Shown here: piece by piece, positions 1 to 12,185 of the stretch
Layout: every line of letters begins with the position of its first letter
Position numbering within the stretch: position 1 is the stretch's first letter
NCBI GenBank assembly: GCA_964059195.1
Contig: CAXKWD010000005.1
Span: 146,101,265-146,165,264, forward strand
DNA length: 64,000 bases
Direction of reading: 5' to 3'
Origin: Ectobius pallidus
Lineage: Eukaryota > Arthropoda > Insecta > Blattodea > Ectobiidae
Translations under genes and position numbers: made by a program
The notes under the pieces: model-generated
What the model saw: the letters and a program-made list of their open reading frames with translations, nothing else
Told to the model about the DNA's origin: nothing
Databases searched by the model: none

Positions 1-132
1 ACTTGAAATGAGCATTCCACTTTGAAGAAGATTGGCTCCATTTGTCACATAAAAAATTGCAAATTATGGGAATTTTTATTCTTCTCTGTTGTTTTTTTTA
101 ATCCAACTAGACCATGGGCTACCAATAAGAAA

Positions 133-2900
133 CCCTCCCCCCCCCGTGGGAATTTCCGACACATATATTTTTTTGTTGGTATTGTCATCTAGTTTAAGAT
201 TTTAGTTGTTTGCCCCTTATCAATTACAGCATTTAGCCGGAAACCCCGGAAAACCCCGGAAATCTGGAGAAAATGAATTTTTTAAATTGTTTATTGTTCT
301 CTGCTCCTAATATTCCCAGGGAATTTCTGACTCACACATTTTTGTTGGTATTGGCATCTAGTTTAATGTTTCAGTTGTTTGCCCCTTACAAATTACAACA
401 TATCCCCGGAAAACCCGGAAAACCACGTATATACGGAGAAAATGACTATGTTTTATTTTTTAAATATTTGTTCTTTGCACCTAATATTCAAAGGGAATTT
501 CTGACTTATATGTTTTTTGTTGGCATTACCAACTAGATTAAGGTTTCAGTTGTTTGCCCCTTATCAATTACAGTATATCCCCGGAAAACACCGAAAACCA
601 CGGAAATCCGGAGAAAGGGACTTCGTTTTATTTTTTTAAAATCTTTGTTCTTTGCTCCTAGTATTCAAAGGGAATTGGTGAATCATATGTTTTTGTGTTG
701 GTATTTCCATATAGATTAAGGTTCCAGTTGTTTGCCCCTTACCAATTACAGCATATCCCCAGAAGCCCCGGAAAACCACGTATATACGGAGAAAATTACT
801 ATGTATTATTTTTTTAATCTTTGTTCTTTGCTCATAATATTCAAAGGGAATTTCTGATTCGTATGTTTTTTGTTGGTATTGCCATCTAGATTAAGATTGC
901 AGTTGTTTGCCCCTTATGAATTATAGCATATCTCCAGAAAACTCCGAAAACCACGGAAATCCGGAGGAATTGACTTTTTAAAAATTTCTTTAAAATCTTT
1001 GTTCTTTGCTCCTAATATTCCCAGGGAATTTCTGACTCATATGTTTTTTTGTTGGTATTGCCATCTGGTTTAAGGTTTAAGTTGTTTTCCCCTTATAAAT
1101 TGGAGCATATCCACGTAAACCCTGAAAACCACGAATATCCGCAGAAAATGAGATTGTTTTAATTTTTTTTAAATATTTGCTCTTTGATACTAATATTCCC
1201 AGGGAATTTCTGAATCACATAATTTTTCTTGCTATTGCCATATAGTTCAAGGTTTCAGTTATTTTCCCCTTACCAATTACAGCATGACAAAGAATACTGG
1301 AAAAAATCCTGATGCTGAAGGGATGAAACCTGGCAGAACACACTTCATATTCTAATTTGACATCTGTGAATGATAATTTATCTTACCAAACCTTCCACAG
1401 TCACTACCAAACTTTCTTTACTGGAGTTAGAGAAGGGACATTCGGTAAAACTGCACAATTTTGGAATGGTAATATGGACAAAGTGTCATTGATTTTGAGA
1501 TTTCAGCGCGCAACTAAAGAAAACAACTTTGACTTACACTTGGCATGTTTAGAAGATATGATTCCCCTTTTCTTTGCATGTGACCATCACAATTATGGCA
1601 GATATCTCGTAGTTCTTATACTCACCCTTTTGAACCTTCAAAGGACACACCTGATGCAGAATTACTTCGCAATAACGGTTTCAGTGACTGTAGATCACAA
1701 GTTCTGAGTTCTAGAAATTCTGTGGATTTCCGTGGTTTTCCGGGTTTTATGGGGATATGCTGTAATTGATAATGGGCAAACAGCTGAAACCTTAATCTAC
1801 ATGGCAATACCAACACAAAACCATATGAGTCACCAATTCCCTTTGAATACTAGGAGCAAAGAACTAAGATTTAAAAAATTAAAACAAAGTCATTTTCTCC
1901 GGGCTTCCGTGGTTTTTGGAGTTTTCTGGGGATTTGCTGTAATTGATAAGGGGCAAACAACTGAAACCTTAATCTACATGGCAATACCAACACAAAACCA
2001 TATGAGTCACCAATTCCCTTTGAATATTAGAAGCAAAGAACTAAGATTTAAAAAATTAAAACAAAGTAATTTTCTCCGGGCTTCCGTAGTTTTCGGAGTT
2101 TTCTGGGGATTTGCTGTAATTGATAAGGGGCAAACAACTATAACCTAAATCTACATGGCAATACCAACACAAAACCATATTAGTCACTAATTCCCTTTGA
2201 ATACTAGGAGCAAAGAACTAAGATTTAAAAAATTAAAACAAAGTAATTTTCTCCGGGTTTCCGTGGTTTACAGAGTTTTCTGGGGATTTGCTGTAATTGA
2301 TAAGAGGAAAACAACTGAAACCTTAATCTGGATGGCAATACCAACAAAAGAACATATGATTCAGATATTCCCTTTGAATATTAGAAGCAAAGAACAAAGA
2401 TTAAAAAAATAAAACATTGTCATTTTCTCCGTATAAAAGTGGTTTTTCGGGTTTTCCGGGGATATGTTGTAATTTGTAAGGGGCAAACAACTGAAAACTT
2501 AAACCAGATGACAATACCAACAAAAAATATGTGAGTCAGAAATTCCCTGGGCATATTAGGAGCAAAGAACAAAGAAAAATTAAATCAAACTCATTTTCTC
2601 CAGATTTCCGTAGTTTTCCGGGGTTTCCGGGTAAATTCTGTAATTGATAAGGGGCAAACTACTAAAGACTTAAACTAGATGGTAATACCAACAAAAAATA
2701 TGTAAGCCAGAAATTCCCTGGGCATATTAGGAGCAAATATCAAAGAAAAATTAAAACAAACTCATTTTCTCCGGATTTCCGGGGTTTCCGGGTAAATGCT
2801 GTAATTGAAAAGAGGCAAACAACTGAAAACTGAAACTAGATGGCAATACCAACAAAAAAATATATGTGTCGGAAATTCCCACGGGGGGGGGGATGGGGGG
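133..2900. mobile_element. Foldback-like element: two inverted arms of tandem repeats
   Basis: Seven imperfect copies of a roughly 175-180 bp unit run from about 133 to 1290. Seven copies of its reverse complement run from about 1716 to 2900. The unit marker GTTGGTATT recurs near 175, 344, 519, 697, 872, 1051 and 1230; the complementary marker recurs near 1805, 1982, 2159, 2336, 2514, 2683 and 2844. The outer ends are also inverted: a C-run followed by GTGGGAATTTCCGACAC on the left and its complement before a G-run on the right. The arms enclose a spacer of about 420 bp. Long inverted arms built of tandem repeats are the hallmark of Drosophila FB-type foldback elements; assignment to a superfamily is inference. 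I could not find a clear target-site duplication. Confidence 0.7.
1345..1715 (+). pseudogene. Degenerate coding fragment in the foldback spacer
   Basis: A forward frame open from 1357 to 1707 encodes a compact peptide with segments such as GKTAQFWNGNMDKVSLILRF and FFACDHHNYGRYL. Near residue 85 the likely frame shifts: after about 1610 another forward frame gives THPFEPSKDTPDAELLRNNG, which reads as a more natural continuation. The text resembles an uncharacterised invertebrate ORF often associated with repeats, but that is from memory and I cannot name the family. Read here as a decayed exon piece carried between the arms of the foldback-like element. No start context, splice sites or expression signal are evident. 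Confidence 0.35.
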
Positions 2901-3794
2901 TATACAGTAGCCTTCGCTCTAAACGTTAAGTATTTTGTTGTTGAGAAATAAATTTTAATTGTCGAACTTTAATTTCAAATACCATTGTTTTTATTGCCTA
3001 TTTTTTTAATTGAATAGTTCAAGTGTACAACTTAAAAATTATACGAGAATTACTGGTACATGATATATAATGAACTTAAAAGATACAAAATTACACATAA
3101 ATTTTACTTTATTTTCAGTTCATTATTTACAATTAATTTAATTTTTTCGCCAAAAAATGTTGCGGCCCGCCAATTAACTGCTGGACATAATATTGGCTCT
3201 AGGACAATTTAAATTTGGAAACCTCTGGTATAGCTTATGTATAAACCTATACGGAACCCTAATCCAGCGGTGAGTCGAGGGTATGCGAATGTATATGCCG
3301 TATACACTCAGCGTAATGTCACTCGTTAGTGAAAGTCTACTCTTTTATTGAGTATATCTTCTGCTATGGTACGTTTTGTTTATTTATTTTTTGCGTGTTT
3401 AACAATTCTGCATTCGATTCGAGAGACCAATGCGATATTAGCCTATCATACGAGAATAATTTCTGTGGAGTGTTTTGATCTCATAACAGGAACCAAATCA
3501 TGAAGATATTATCTTTGATTAAAATAGTGTGATTTCCAAACAAATTTTTATTATAGCCATTATGTAAAAATATGATCCATAAAGTTTTTTTTTTTTTTAA
3601 ATCTCAAAACACCGTATCTATCCTGATGCCAAATTATGGGTGTAAGTGTCTTGCTACTGCCTAATTTGAAATCTATGAACTAGCCTACATTATACTTTTT
3701 GTACAAGACATAAATTAAAAAATTTCTTTAATAGTGTCTCATATTAAGTAATTCTATGCAGTCCAAGACTTTCACTAAAAAAAATTCCACGGAT
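2901..3794. other. AT-rich intergenic DNA, nothing recognised
   Basis: Both strands were read for long frames, splice-flanked exons and repeats. I see only short A/T runs and no supported gene. Confidence 0.5.
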
Positions 3795-3865
3795 ACTTTT
3801 TTAAGTATACCTTTTTTAAGTATACCTTTTTAAGTATACCTTTTAAGTATACCTTTTTGAAGTAT
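3795..3865. repeat. Short tandem repeat, AAGTATACCTTTT unit
   Basis: About five consecutive copies of AAGTATACC followed by a T-run of varying length (13-17 bp period). Confidence 0.8.
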
Positions 3866-3948
3866 ATAAGATTTACTCAATAGATTTGTTGGATGATCTT
3901 GATTAACTATTATTATGTTGGTTATGTTACTACAGCACTAACTACTGG

Positions 3949-4392
3949 CCGGTTTCTATAAACTCGCGAATTACCTATGGGTAAATTATCCAATGAACAG
4001 AATTTTCACAAAAATAACACCACACAAACACAAATAATTTAAAGATAGCAATCACATACACTTGTAGCGAGTTTCTAGATCAATGTCCTCTGGATAAATA
4101 TGAAAATGACAGAAAAAATGTGAAAATGACAGAAAAAATGTTCCTACAAACTTGGGCTAGATCTTTCCAAGGGTAAATCTTCGGGTTAATTTATCCTTTC
4201 ATGGATGGCTGGATAAAATTTAACCTTTCATAGGATCAATAGTAATATTTAAACAATGAGAATCAAAACCTTCTGAATTAAATTAACTGTACAACTCCAA
4301 GGCCTTGCTCATTATATCATTGTAGGTTAAATGGAACTAATTTGTCCATGGGTAATTTACCCATAGGTAATTCACTAGTTTGTAGAAACCGG
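3949..4392. mobile_element. MITE with ~45-bp terminal inverted repeats
   Basis: The left end CCGGTTTCTATAAACTCGCG, continuing into ATTACCTATGGGTAAATTA, is matched by the inverted right end (CGGTTTCTACAAACTAGTG, then the same ATTACCTATGGGTAAATTA). Total length is about 444 bp with no coding capacity, so it is a non-autonomous DNA-transposon derivative. The interior contains a small direct duplication (ATGAAAATGACAGAAAAA twice, about 4099-4140). The target-site duplication is not clear, so the superfamily is left open. Confidence 0.7.
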
Positions 4393-4940
4393 GCATCAAT
4401 CATTTAAATATTTTTATGTTTACTTCAACACTCTCAAAATGACTGTCATAAACTCCCAAAAAAAATACTGCTTGTGCTGAAAAAATTATTTAATTGCATG
4501 AATGCGGCAACAGTATGTTGACCTCATCCACATGACAACAATCGGCATGGCCGGCACAGTTTCGGATAAGAGGACAGAATGAGAAGTATGAACACAAAAC
4601 TCACCTAGTATCCCAGGAAAATATAACAAGCAGACAGTGTTCACTGAGTTTTCATGTCATGCTATGAGTGTCACTGAATGTTGTACTTGGTATAACTGAG
4701 GCCGAACATCACTACAATACCGCAGCCAGGCATATCGACCGCGGTGCGATGGTGGCGCCTCTCACAGGATCAATGAGATAACCGCGGCATCTATAGGCCT
4801 TTTCTCAGAACTAACATTCCAAAATATGAAAATTCCTCTCTGAATCTGTATTTTTATAGCGATCAGAATTTTGAAGAAGTAAACCATACATATTTCTGTT
4901 AATACTGATATTGAATTGTGTAGAGTAAGATCCGTCTTTC

Positions 4941-5120
4941 TAAATACAATGCTATAGTGCCAAAATATTCATGGGGAATACTCTAAAGTTTTGGGGAAAT
5001 TTTGGTGGACGTAATATATTTTATTTTATATTTTATGACTACTAAATACAATGCTATAGTGCCAAAATATTCATAGGGCATACTCTAAAGTTTTGGGGGA
5101 ATTTTGGTGGACGTAATGCA
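4941..5120. repeat. Tandem duplication of an ~80-bp segment
   Basis: A segment beginning CTAAATACAATGCTATAGTG and ending near TTTTGGTGGACGTAAT occurs at about 4939-5020 and again at about 5042-5119. There are only a few mismatches and a short AT-rich spacer (period about 102 bp). Confidence 0.8.
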
Positions 5121-5163
5121 TTTTAACTTGATTCTTGGACTGTAAACAAGTAGTTAATACGAG

Positions 5164-5423
5164 ACATTAAACCCTTTCAAAACTGAATTTGCGATGCATA
5201 TGAGCAATCATCAAATGAAGCCATCAATGAGCTCTAAGTTTTAAATTAATGAAAAAAATTGTCAGTAGAATAGTTGACTTCTATAAATAATAAACATCAT
5301 ACGTGGATAAAAATACTCATATTTCACATAAAGCATTACTCTATTAGTCTTATAATTATCTTTGCTTTAAAAATTGTTCGAAGTGAGGTTTTTATGCGTC
5401 AGTAGCGATGAAAATTTTAATAA
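5164..5423. mobile_element. Degenerate TTAA-type MITE, copy 1 of a local family
   Basis: It begins TTAAACCCTTTCAAAACTGAATTTG and ends CAGTAGCGATGAAAATTTTAA, matching the ends of the copies at 41484-41720 and 43114-43368. Internal blocks (ATCA near the 5' third, GATAAAAAT with CTCA, and a late TTTTTATGCGTCAGTAG) are shared in the same order. The termini are the most diverged of the three copies. Confidence 0.5.
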
Positions 5424-8400
5424 TATTACCACAGTATAGAACTTAATTTATACAAACATTTCAAAATATTTAACTGATTTTAAAGTGAGGCAGATGCAAC
5501 CATAATTTGGCATAAAATAGGCATATGAGTACAATTTTTGTTTTGAGATGAAATACTTTTATCGATCAAGCTTGTACACAAGGATTATAGTAAAAAATTA
5601 GTCGGAAATCTGCACTAATTTCATTTGAAGATAAAATCTTCATGATTTGGTTCCGGCTATGTAATACCTAATTCCCATATGACTCCACTGTGGGGATATC
5701 ATACAAAAATAAACTTCGAAATTGTTTAATTAATTCAAAATGTATAACCTTGCGGAAATATCCCTATAAAAATATTGATAAAATAATATAACTTACTTCT
5801 TTATATTGTTACAATTTAACACTACCTATATTTTTATTAATGTGGACGTAGTGTTTAATCGTGATTTTCATAATCATTTTACAAGAAAGCATAAACGTAT
5901 TCACAGTCAGAATTTTAGGACTACAAGATACGGAATAGAAGGAGTTAAATATAATTTATTTTATATTATAAAATACCTCTTCAAATTCAACAGTTAAAGT
6001 TTTAAATTAAAGACAGTACCATCGCTTGCTCTGGAATAAATTACGAGTACAAAACGATTACCGTATTCTGTTTTAGTGATCTCTTTAAAGATGGGGAAAT
6101 GTATTTCTTTAGCAATAGTTATCCAGTTAGGTTAATTATTTTATGACCAGTTTGTATGTATTGTCATTTTGGCCAAATTGTATTTATAAAGGCTTTATTA
6201 ATGATACCTTTTTCATGAAGTCATTTAATTAATAAACAAAAATTGTACATGAAGAATTTTTTTCGGAAATAGTTGATCTCGCATGAACTATTCTGGATAA
6301 GATAGTGATTTCCAATTTTTTCATCGAATATTACACTTATATTTTCTATTATCGAGACTAATGGAAGTAGAATGACGCCTACCTGTACCGATTAACGTCA
6401 CTGGCTAAACTTACGGTGTCATAAAATTCAGCAAAACTGCATTTAACGTTCATGTTCTAAAGATACAGCACTAACATGCAGCACTCATTCCTATAAAAGT
6501 TACTTGTCCTTGACCTAGATGCTTTGATCATTTATATTAGAGGAGTAAAGTGTGACGGACAGTATTGGGGTTTTCTCTCAACATGGGGTCATCAGTTAAT
6601 AAACACTTTTAATAATGAAAACCGCTGTTGCCGCTGGGCTCATTTAAAATCTATCTCGCGCGGCGTAAGAGTCAACGGCATTAATTATATCTTAGCTTCC
6701 AAGGAAACACTACACATCCTCTTACATTTTTTCATAGACGTTCCAGTATCAGAGAATGAACTGCTGTATTAAAACTGTATTGCCTATAATTGTTTGCGAT
6801 ATCCCAGATTCCATCATAATATTTACTTAATATTTATTTATTTATTTCACCTGCGTAAAACACAATATTGGTGCCCGAATGAGCAAAAGCTCTTGCTCGG
6901 GCACAGTTCAGCACAGTGACAGAAATTATAACGAATACTGGAACTACAAACTAAAAATTTATAGGAAAGTCACTCTACATACAATGCATACCCATACACA
7001 CACAAACATACACGCCAACAAGGCAAACAGTAGGCTACATAATACAGACCAAGAGCAAAATATTAAGTATATTTGGCTTCCAATCAAAAAGTTTATCATT
7101 AAGGCTTTACTTCCAAGTTTTTAACCGAAGAGTGTTTAACAAAACCTGACCTTGTCATCTCTTTTTAACGAGACTTCCATACAACTTATTGAAGAATGAA
7201 AATCTACAGCCATATACTGCAGATGCTAAATTGTTTCTGTCAAGAATAGCAAACTGTTTAAAGATAATTATTCCGCAAAAACAACTCTGTCAGTAGTGTT
7301 TGCATGTAAAAAGTGCAAAATGCACATGATTACAAAAATCTATTTAAGGGGAATATGTTTGGTTTTAAATTTTATATAAAGTTTCTGAGATGTTATAACT
7401 TTTTTTTTTTCATTTTCCACCTTATACCCTCTACTAGTTATGTTTTATACATAGATTCTTTTATAATTAATGTAACTTATCATACATAGGCTATAATCCT
7501 TTTTCACCATACGTAGTGATACATAAAGCGGTTTTGACCTACTATGTATTCCAGGGTACAAGCATTTACTGTAGTAAATCAATTTACCCACATTGTCTAA
7601 ACTATTAGAAGTGTATATTATAGACTACATTATTTTATAACTTCAGAAATATTTTTAATAAGTTGGTTTGGACGTAGAAGGTCTTCGTCTATCTTATTGA
7701 ACTTTATACCAAGATGCATTTCGTTCGGCAAAATTGTTTCCATACTGCAAGTTCGCTTTTCAAGTCCTTTACGTAATACTATACACACTGTGTGTCCAAA
7801 ATAATAATGTACTTTTATTTATGACTAAGTACTAAACAATGTTATGAATACATAATTATGTAATAATCTTGTGTGCAAAATTAAGCGAGAAATGGATATA
7901 GGTTCCTAGAATTCTAATTGGAGGCTATATTTCATCCATTTATTTCATACAATGCACATCTAAAAAATTATGGTCATTATTATAGCAATAAAGCCCAAAA
8001 GACGTTACAGTTTAAATCTTAAATTGCCCATGTGTCAGAAATTCCGGCACCATCAGTATTTATTTATTTCATTCATTTACAGGAAAATGATTTTCTCGTG
8101 ATGTTGACCAATTAGCCAAATGAAGTTATTAGATAAGAGTATTACCTAGCTTTCTTAACGGTGTAAAGTTTCTCCGTTACGCCGCAGTAGTTCGCGGTGG
8201 GAATCAAGGTCAGTAAGTGGGCCTACCTCAGTGCATGGTTTGTCTGGACCCAAGGAACCAAAATTGTGCCACAATAACTAGCCCAAAATTAAATGTCCAG
8301 AGACAGTCTATGACTTTCTGTTCATGGATTAGAAGGTGTAAATATAAGTGATTAAAAACCGCCTGTTTTTGCTCTTGTGCATTTTCTTTTCCAGTTGCCG

Positions 8401-10148
8401 ATCGCAATGTTTTGAGCTTCCTGTGTGTTAATAGGATTAATAATGGTGTTATTAAAAAATGTTACAATTACTTTGAAATTTCAATAACGTCCTTTCAAGT
8501 TCATCCTAAATTTATTATTTCAACAAAACTTAAAAATTTCTCTGGAAAAACGTCCATTGCTGCTGGTTCTTGCTGACTATGGTCATGGTAGTTTTGATCA
8601 ATGCAGTCCCGTTTATTGTGCATGTCCCGGCAGTCCCATCGGTACTCCAAAGTTAATGCATTTGCCCCGTTTCCAAAAATCTACGAACAAGTGCGAGAAT
8701 AGAACGAACTTAAAGTTATATCTGTAGATCTTATTAGATTTCATTGTTAGATACTTTTAATGCCTGATTTGTGTTAGCATGCATTTTTTAGTGAAGTTAA
8801 AGCACATATTGTTTGGCAACCGCACTTATTTACAGTAAACTAATGTTTATGTTTGCACAGGTATTTTTTACACGTTTATCAATTTTGTGCAAAATGCGAT
8901 GTTGTGCAATCATTTTGACCGTGTAAGGCGGTGATTGACATGTTGAGCAACTGTTGTATAAATCGAACATGTTTGATATTTTTGGACATCATCTTGTGAA
9001 CGTCTGGGATTTTAATATTTATTAACCATTAGGCTTATACACTCTATAGGTCTATTATTCAACTGTTCATAAAATGCGTTGGTATAATAATAATAATCTA
9101 GAATTTTTGGGCTTTTAATCTGACTTGCTTGGGGTGTCACGTTTTCAGCTCAAAATATTATGGTCCCTAACTATTGACCTCTGGAAATATTGCTGTCAAA
9201 GCGACTCTTCGTCACTATTCAGTGCCAATGACAGGCACCAATGATTGACCACCATGAAATTTGTTGATCTGTAACATGTTTAGGAGAACAACTACGGTAC
9301 ATGGAAACCGCATTGAGAAATTAGACAAGTAGGAGGAATTAATGAGTTTATCGAGCGATGTGGCTTCGGGATTCCCCTTCATCACGTGATACTGTGGTGA
9401 AAGCAAGAACCATGCTCCTCGGCAAGGCTACGTGCATTCCCATGTAAAGGGGAGCAGCCTGTTAGATTTATCCCCCAAAGTTACAGAGGGGAATCGCTGC
9501 TAGGGTGAGTATGTAGAGTTCTGTCGCTAACAGGCATTCCTATCCATTGGAGTAATTGGTTAAAGAGCAGGTAAATTTAATTCAGGGTGAGATTTATAAT
9601 GTGTTGAAATATTTCTCTCGTCATAAATTTATTTCTGTTATCATTATACTCTTTTCAAAGCGAATATTGCGTCGGTACGTAGGCCTATGAGTGAAGTATC
9701 AATCGTTAGATTTTTTCATTCCGATTTAGTAATTTGTTCAGCTGTACTGTTGTGTTTGAATTACTCTTTCGTGTATAATGTTTAATTGACATTAAAATCC
9801 CAAGTAGGCTTTGGATATAGGTCAATAATTTTTTGCACGACTTAACTAATTATCGTAAGTTGACATTCCCGCAAGCAATCTTGTTGCTATGGAAACAAAA
9901 CAAATTTCCGTGCGGTAAGAGTTTCCGTGCGGTAAGAATTTACTACGGCACTCATCATAATACAAGCCTTTATGGACAAGCCCCCCAAGACAAATATTCG
10001 GTTCCCATAACAACAAACACATGCGAATCATTTTCTGAAATGTAACATCCATCTTCAATAGTTTTTTACATAGGCCTAATATTTTCAGCTAATATCTCAA
10101 TTAATATAAATAAATTGAGATAAATAATCATCGTGCAAAAAATAGCAT
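5424..10148. other. Intergenic DNA without a supported gene
   Basis: AT-rich sequence with only short random frames. A 35-bp hairpin is annotated separately. Around 9890-9940 there is a small tandem duplication (CCGTGCGGTAAGA twice). No splice-supported exon or transposon coding region was recognised. Confidence 0.45.
6870..6903. repeat. Short hairpin, TGCCCGA...TCGGGCA
   Basis: TGCCCGAATGAGC, AAAA, then GCTCTTGCTCGGGCA forms a strong stem in otherwise AT-rich DNA. A related motif (CTCGAATGAGCAAAACTGCTCG) lies near 12533, so this is probably part of a dispersed repeat. No function is inferred. Confidence 0.5.
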
Positions 10149-10268
10149 GCAATACTCGTGCCGTAAGCGCATAACGGATCTCGGAAATTGAAAAAACTCG
10201 GCGCAAGCGCCTTGTTTTTTCAAACTCTTTCCTCGATCCGTATGCACCGCTTACGGCACTTGTATCGC
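10149..10268. repeat. 120-bp imperfect palindrome (hairpin MITE?)
   Basis: Two ~57-bp arms meet at the perfect core GGCGCAAGCGCC near 10206. The outer arms GTGCCGTAAGCG and CGCTTACGGCAC, and ACGGATC and GATCCGT, pair in order. It is much more GC-rich than its surroundings, which suggests an inserted element rather than native intergenic sequence. Confidence 0.65.
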
Positions 10269-10337
10269 AATATACTATTTTTTTAAACAAACGAAACTAC
10301 TGTTAAAATGTTCTGTGATTATAATTTTACAATTACA

Positions 10338-10498
10338 AATTCTAGACTTTCTTGGAGTCTGAACTAAATAAATAAATAATAGTATTATAATATACAACTA
10401 ATATTCCGTGGTTCATGGCCCTTGTAGATTGTTTATATATTATTAGTTTATATATTATTTATTTATTTAGTTCAGACTCAAGAAAGTCTAGAATTATA
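10338..10498. repeat. Inverted repeat, ~45-bp near-perfect arms
   Basis: The left arm ATTCTAGACTTTCTTGGAGT continues through CTGAACTAAATAAATAAATAATA. It is repeated in inverted orientation at about 10453-10497 with one base missing. The loop is about 65 bp and AT-rich. Likely a small non-autonomous element; no target duplication was identified. Confidence 0.75.
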
Positions 10499-11424
10499 GA
10501 TATATATATATGATGGTAAGTCCATTAATGATTTCCAAAGATTTGTTTTTTATGGAAGTAATCTGAATATTGACTGAAATCCAATTTACAGAATGAGAGA
10601 TGGTGGTGAGGCTATTTCTATGGGTACTACCAGATATTCGTAGAATTGTACCCACCAATATATTTCTTCCCTTATAATAGGAGGAATACCAAGCTGTTAC
10701 AACCGTTAAAGTTTGTTCCTAAAAAGGCTCTGCAAATAGGCTACGTTTTGATTTTGCAAATACGTTTATCCTTCATCACAAAATGACTCAATTTTCGCGT
10801 AGTTAACAGACATGTTCTTTACATGGATGCATTTGCAGGTATTTTTAAGGAATTTGTATGTGGCTCTAAACATTGTATATTTGAAAGAGTATTTGATTTT
10901 TTGCTAAGTGTCCAGTTTAGTTTACCATTTGTCACAAAGAGCGAAGAGCTTCGCACGGACAAATTAATAAGCCTTATTCGTTTTAAATAATAATGAGAAA
11001 AATATAGAATTTATACTCAAAAAGGACACCTATAGTATAAAGTAATAACCGCTGTTTTTGTTATTTGTAAGGCTAATATCCAAAAGTAGGTCCACAAATA
11101 TTTTCATAATAATGCGAAAAATGTGTAATTTATGCTCAAAAGAGACTCCGGCACTTGACGATACTATTAAATTGGTTTGTGATTTATAAGGCCAATGTCA
11201 AAAAGTACGTTTTGGTTTTCTTAGGTTACATATGGTTAGTTTAAAAAATGATGCCTAAATAATGTTAAGAATCTCTATTGTTTTGTATTCTGGAACTCTA
11301 TGGTCACCTGAAGTGTCAGGCAGCTGTGATTCGTGAAATATAAGTTGTTATATACAACAAAATTTTGAAGTGAAACTTCTTTAGCGGCGTTACGGGGTAA
11401 ATCGGGAACTTGTGTAAATCTAAA

Positions 11425-11502
11425 AAATTGTCACGAAATTAATGTAACGCTGAAAACCGTCACGAAATTAATGTAACGCTCAAAACCGTCACGAAATTAG
11501 TA
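11425..11502. repeat. 29-bp tandem repeat, three copies
   Basis: GTCACGAAATTAATGTAACG followed by CT(G/C)AAAACC repeats nearly three times. Confidence 0.85.
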
Positions 11503-11603
11503 GAGTGTTTCGGAGCGGACTGCACAGAAAACAGTCAACTCAATTATTAGGTGTAATCAAAGGAAATTTTTTATTCCTAGTACGAGGACCTGCCAATGGG
11601 AAT

Positions 11604-11651
11604 AGTAGTAGTAGTAGTAGTAGTAGTAATAATAATAACAATAATAATAAC

Positions 11652-11696
<45 letters not shown>
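11604..11696. repeat. Microsatellite (AGT)n then (AAT)n
   Basis: Perfect and near-perfect trinucleotide runs. The long poly-Asn frame across it is an artefact of the repeat. Confidence 0.95.
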
Positions 11697-11700
<4 letters not shown>

Positions 11701-11786
11701 GCTCAATGGTAATAGACAATTCCTAAGCAATCTAAAGGTATATTATCTATTTTATGGAACCCGGAGGTCCATTACCGCGCTCAAAA
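11697..11786 (-). mobile_element. LINE 3'-end remnant
   Basis: The block TAATAGACAATTCCTAAGCA...GGAACCCGGAGGTCCATTACCG is shared with 46709-46790, where it lies downstream (minus strand) of a decayed reverse-transcriptase region. Here only the 3' end survives and it abuts the (AAT)n tract, as expected for a 5'-truncated LINE copy with a trinucleotide tail. Confidence 0.5.
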
Positions 11787-12045
11787 AATCCAAACAATAA
11801 AAAAATCAAAGATTCAAAATTTAAAAAATCCAAAATTCCAAAATTAAAAAATCAAAGATCCAAAATTCAAAAATTCAAAAATCTAAAATTTAAAAATAAA
11901 AAATCAAAATTAAAAATCCAAATTTTTAAGATTTAAACAAACAAAATTAAAAATTAAAAAATCCAGAATTTAAAAAATAATAAAATCCAAAATTTAAAAA
12001 ATAAAAAAATAAAAAATTCAAAGATCGTAAATTTTTATACTAATG
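11787..12045. repeat. Degenerate A-rich tandem array
   Basis: Loose repeats of AAAAATCCAAAATT and AAAATTCAAA type words, strongly A-biased on the plus strand. Lysine-rich open frames here are low-complexity artefacts. Confidence 0.8.
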
Positions 12046-12089
12046 TACAAGTATATATTCATTTTTCCGACACCTCTGTCAGACTATCA

Positions 12090-12185
12090 ATATACAATCC
12101 CATGCCGGACTTCAGAGAAAACTTTGTACACAATGATTAGGCCCATGGTTTATTTCTTGTACCATATTCTGTAATTTTACATGAA
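12090..12185 (-). repeat. Dispersed repeat, inverted copy of 19990-20090
   Basis: The complement of this stretch carries GGTACAAGAAATAAA, CTAATCATTGTGT, a TTTTCTCTGAAGTCCGGCA block in that order. The plus strand at 19990-20090 has the same order (GGTACAAGAAATAAA, CTAATCATTGTGT, TTTTCTTTGAGGTCCAGCA). Confidence 0.6.

Noticed and set aside
133..2900. CRISPR-like array from regularly spaced repeats
   Set aside because: Units are ~177 bp, diverged, without unique spacers, and in inverted arms of a eukaryotic genome.
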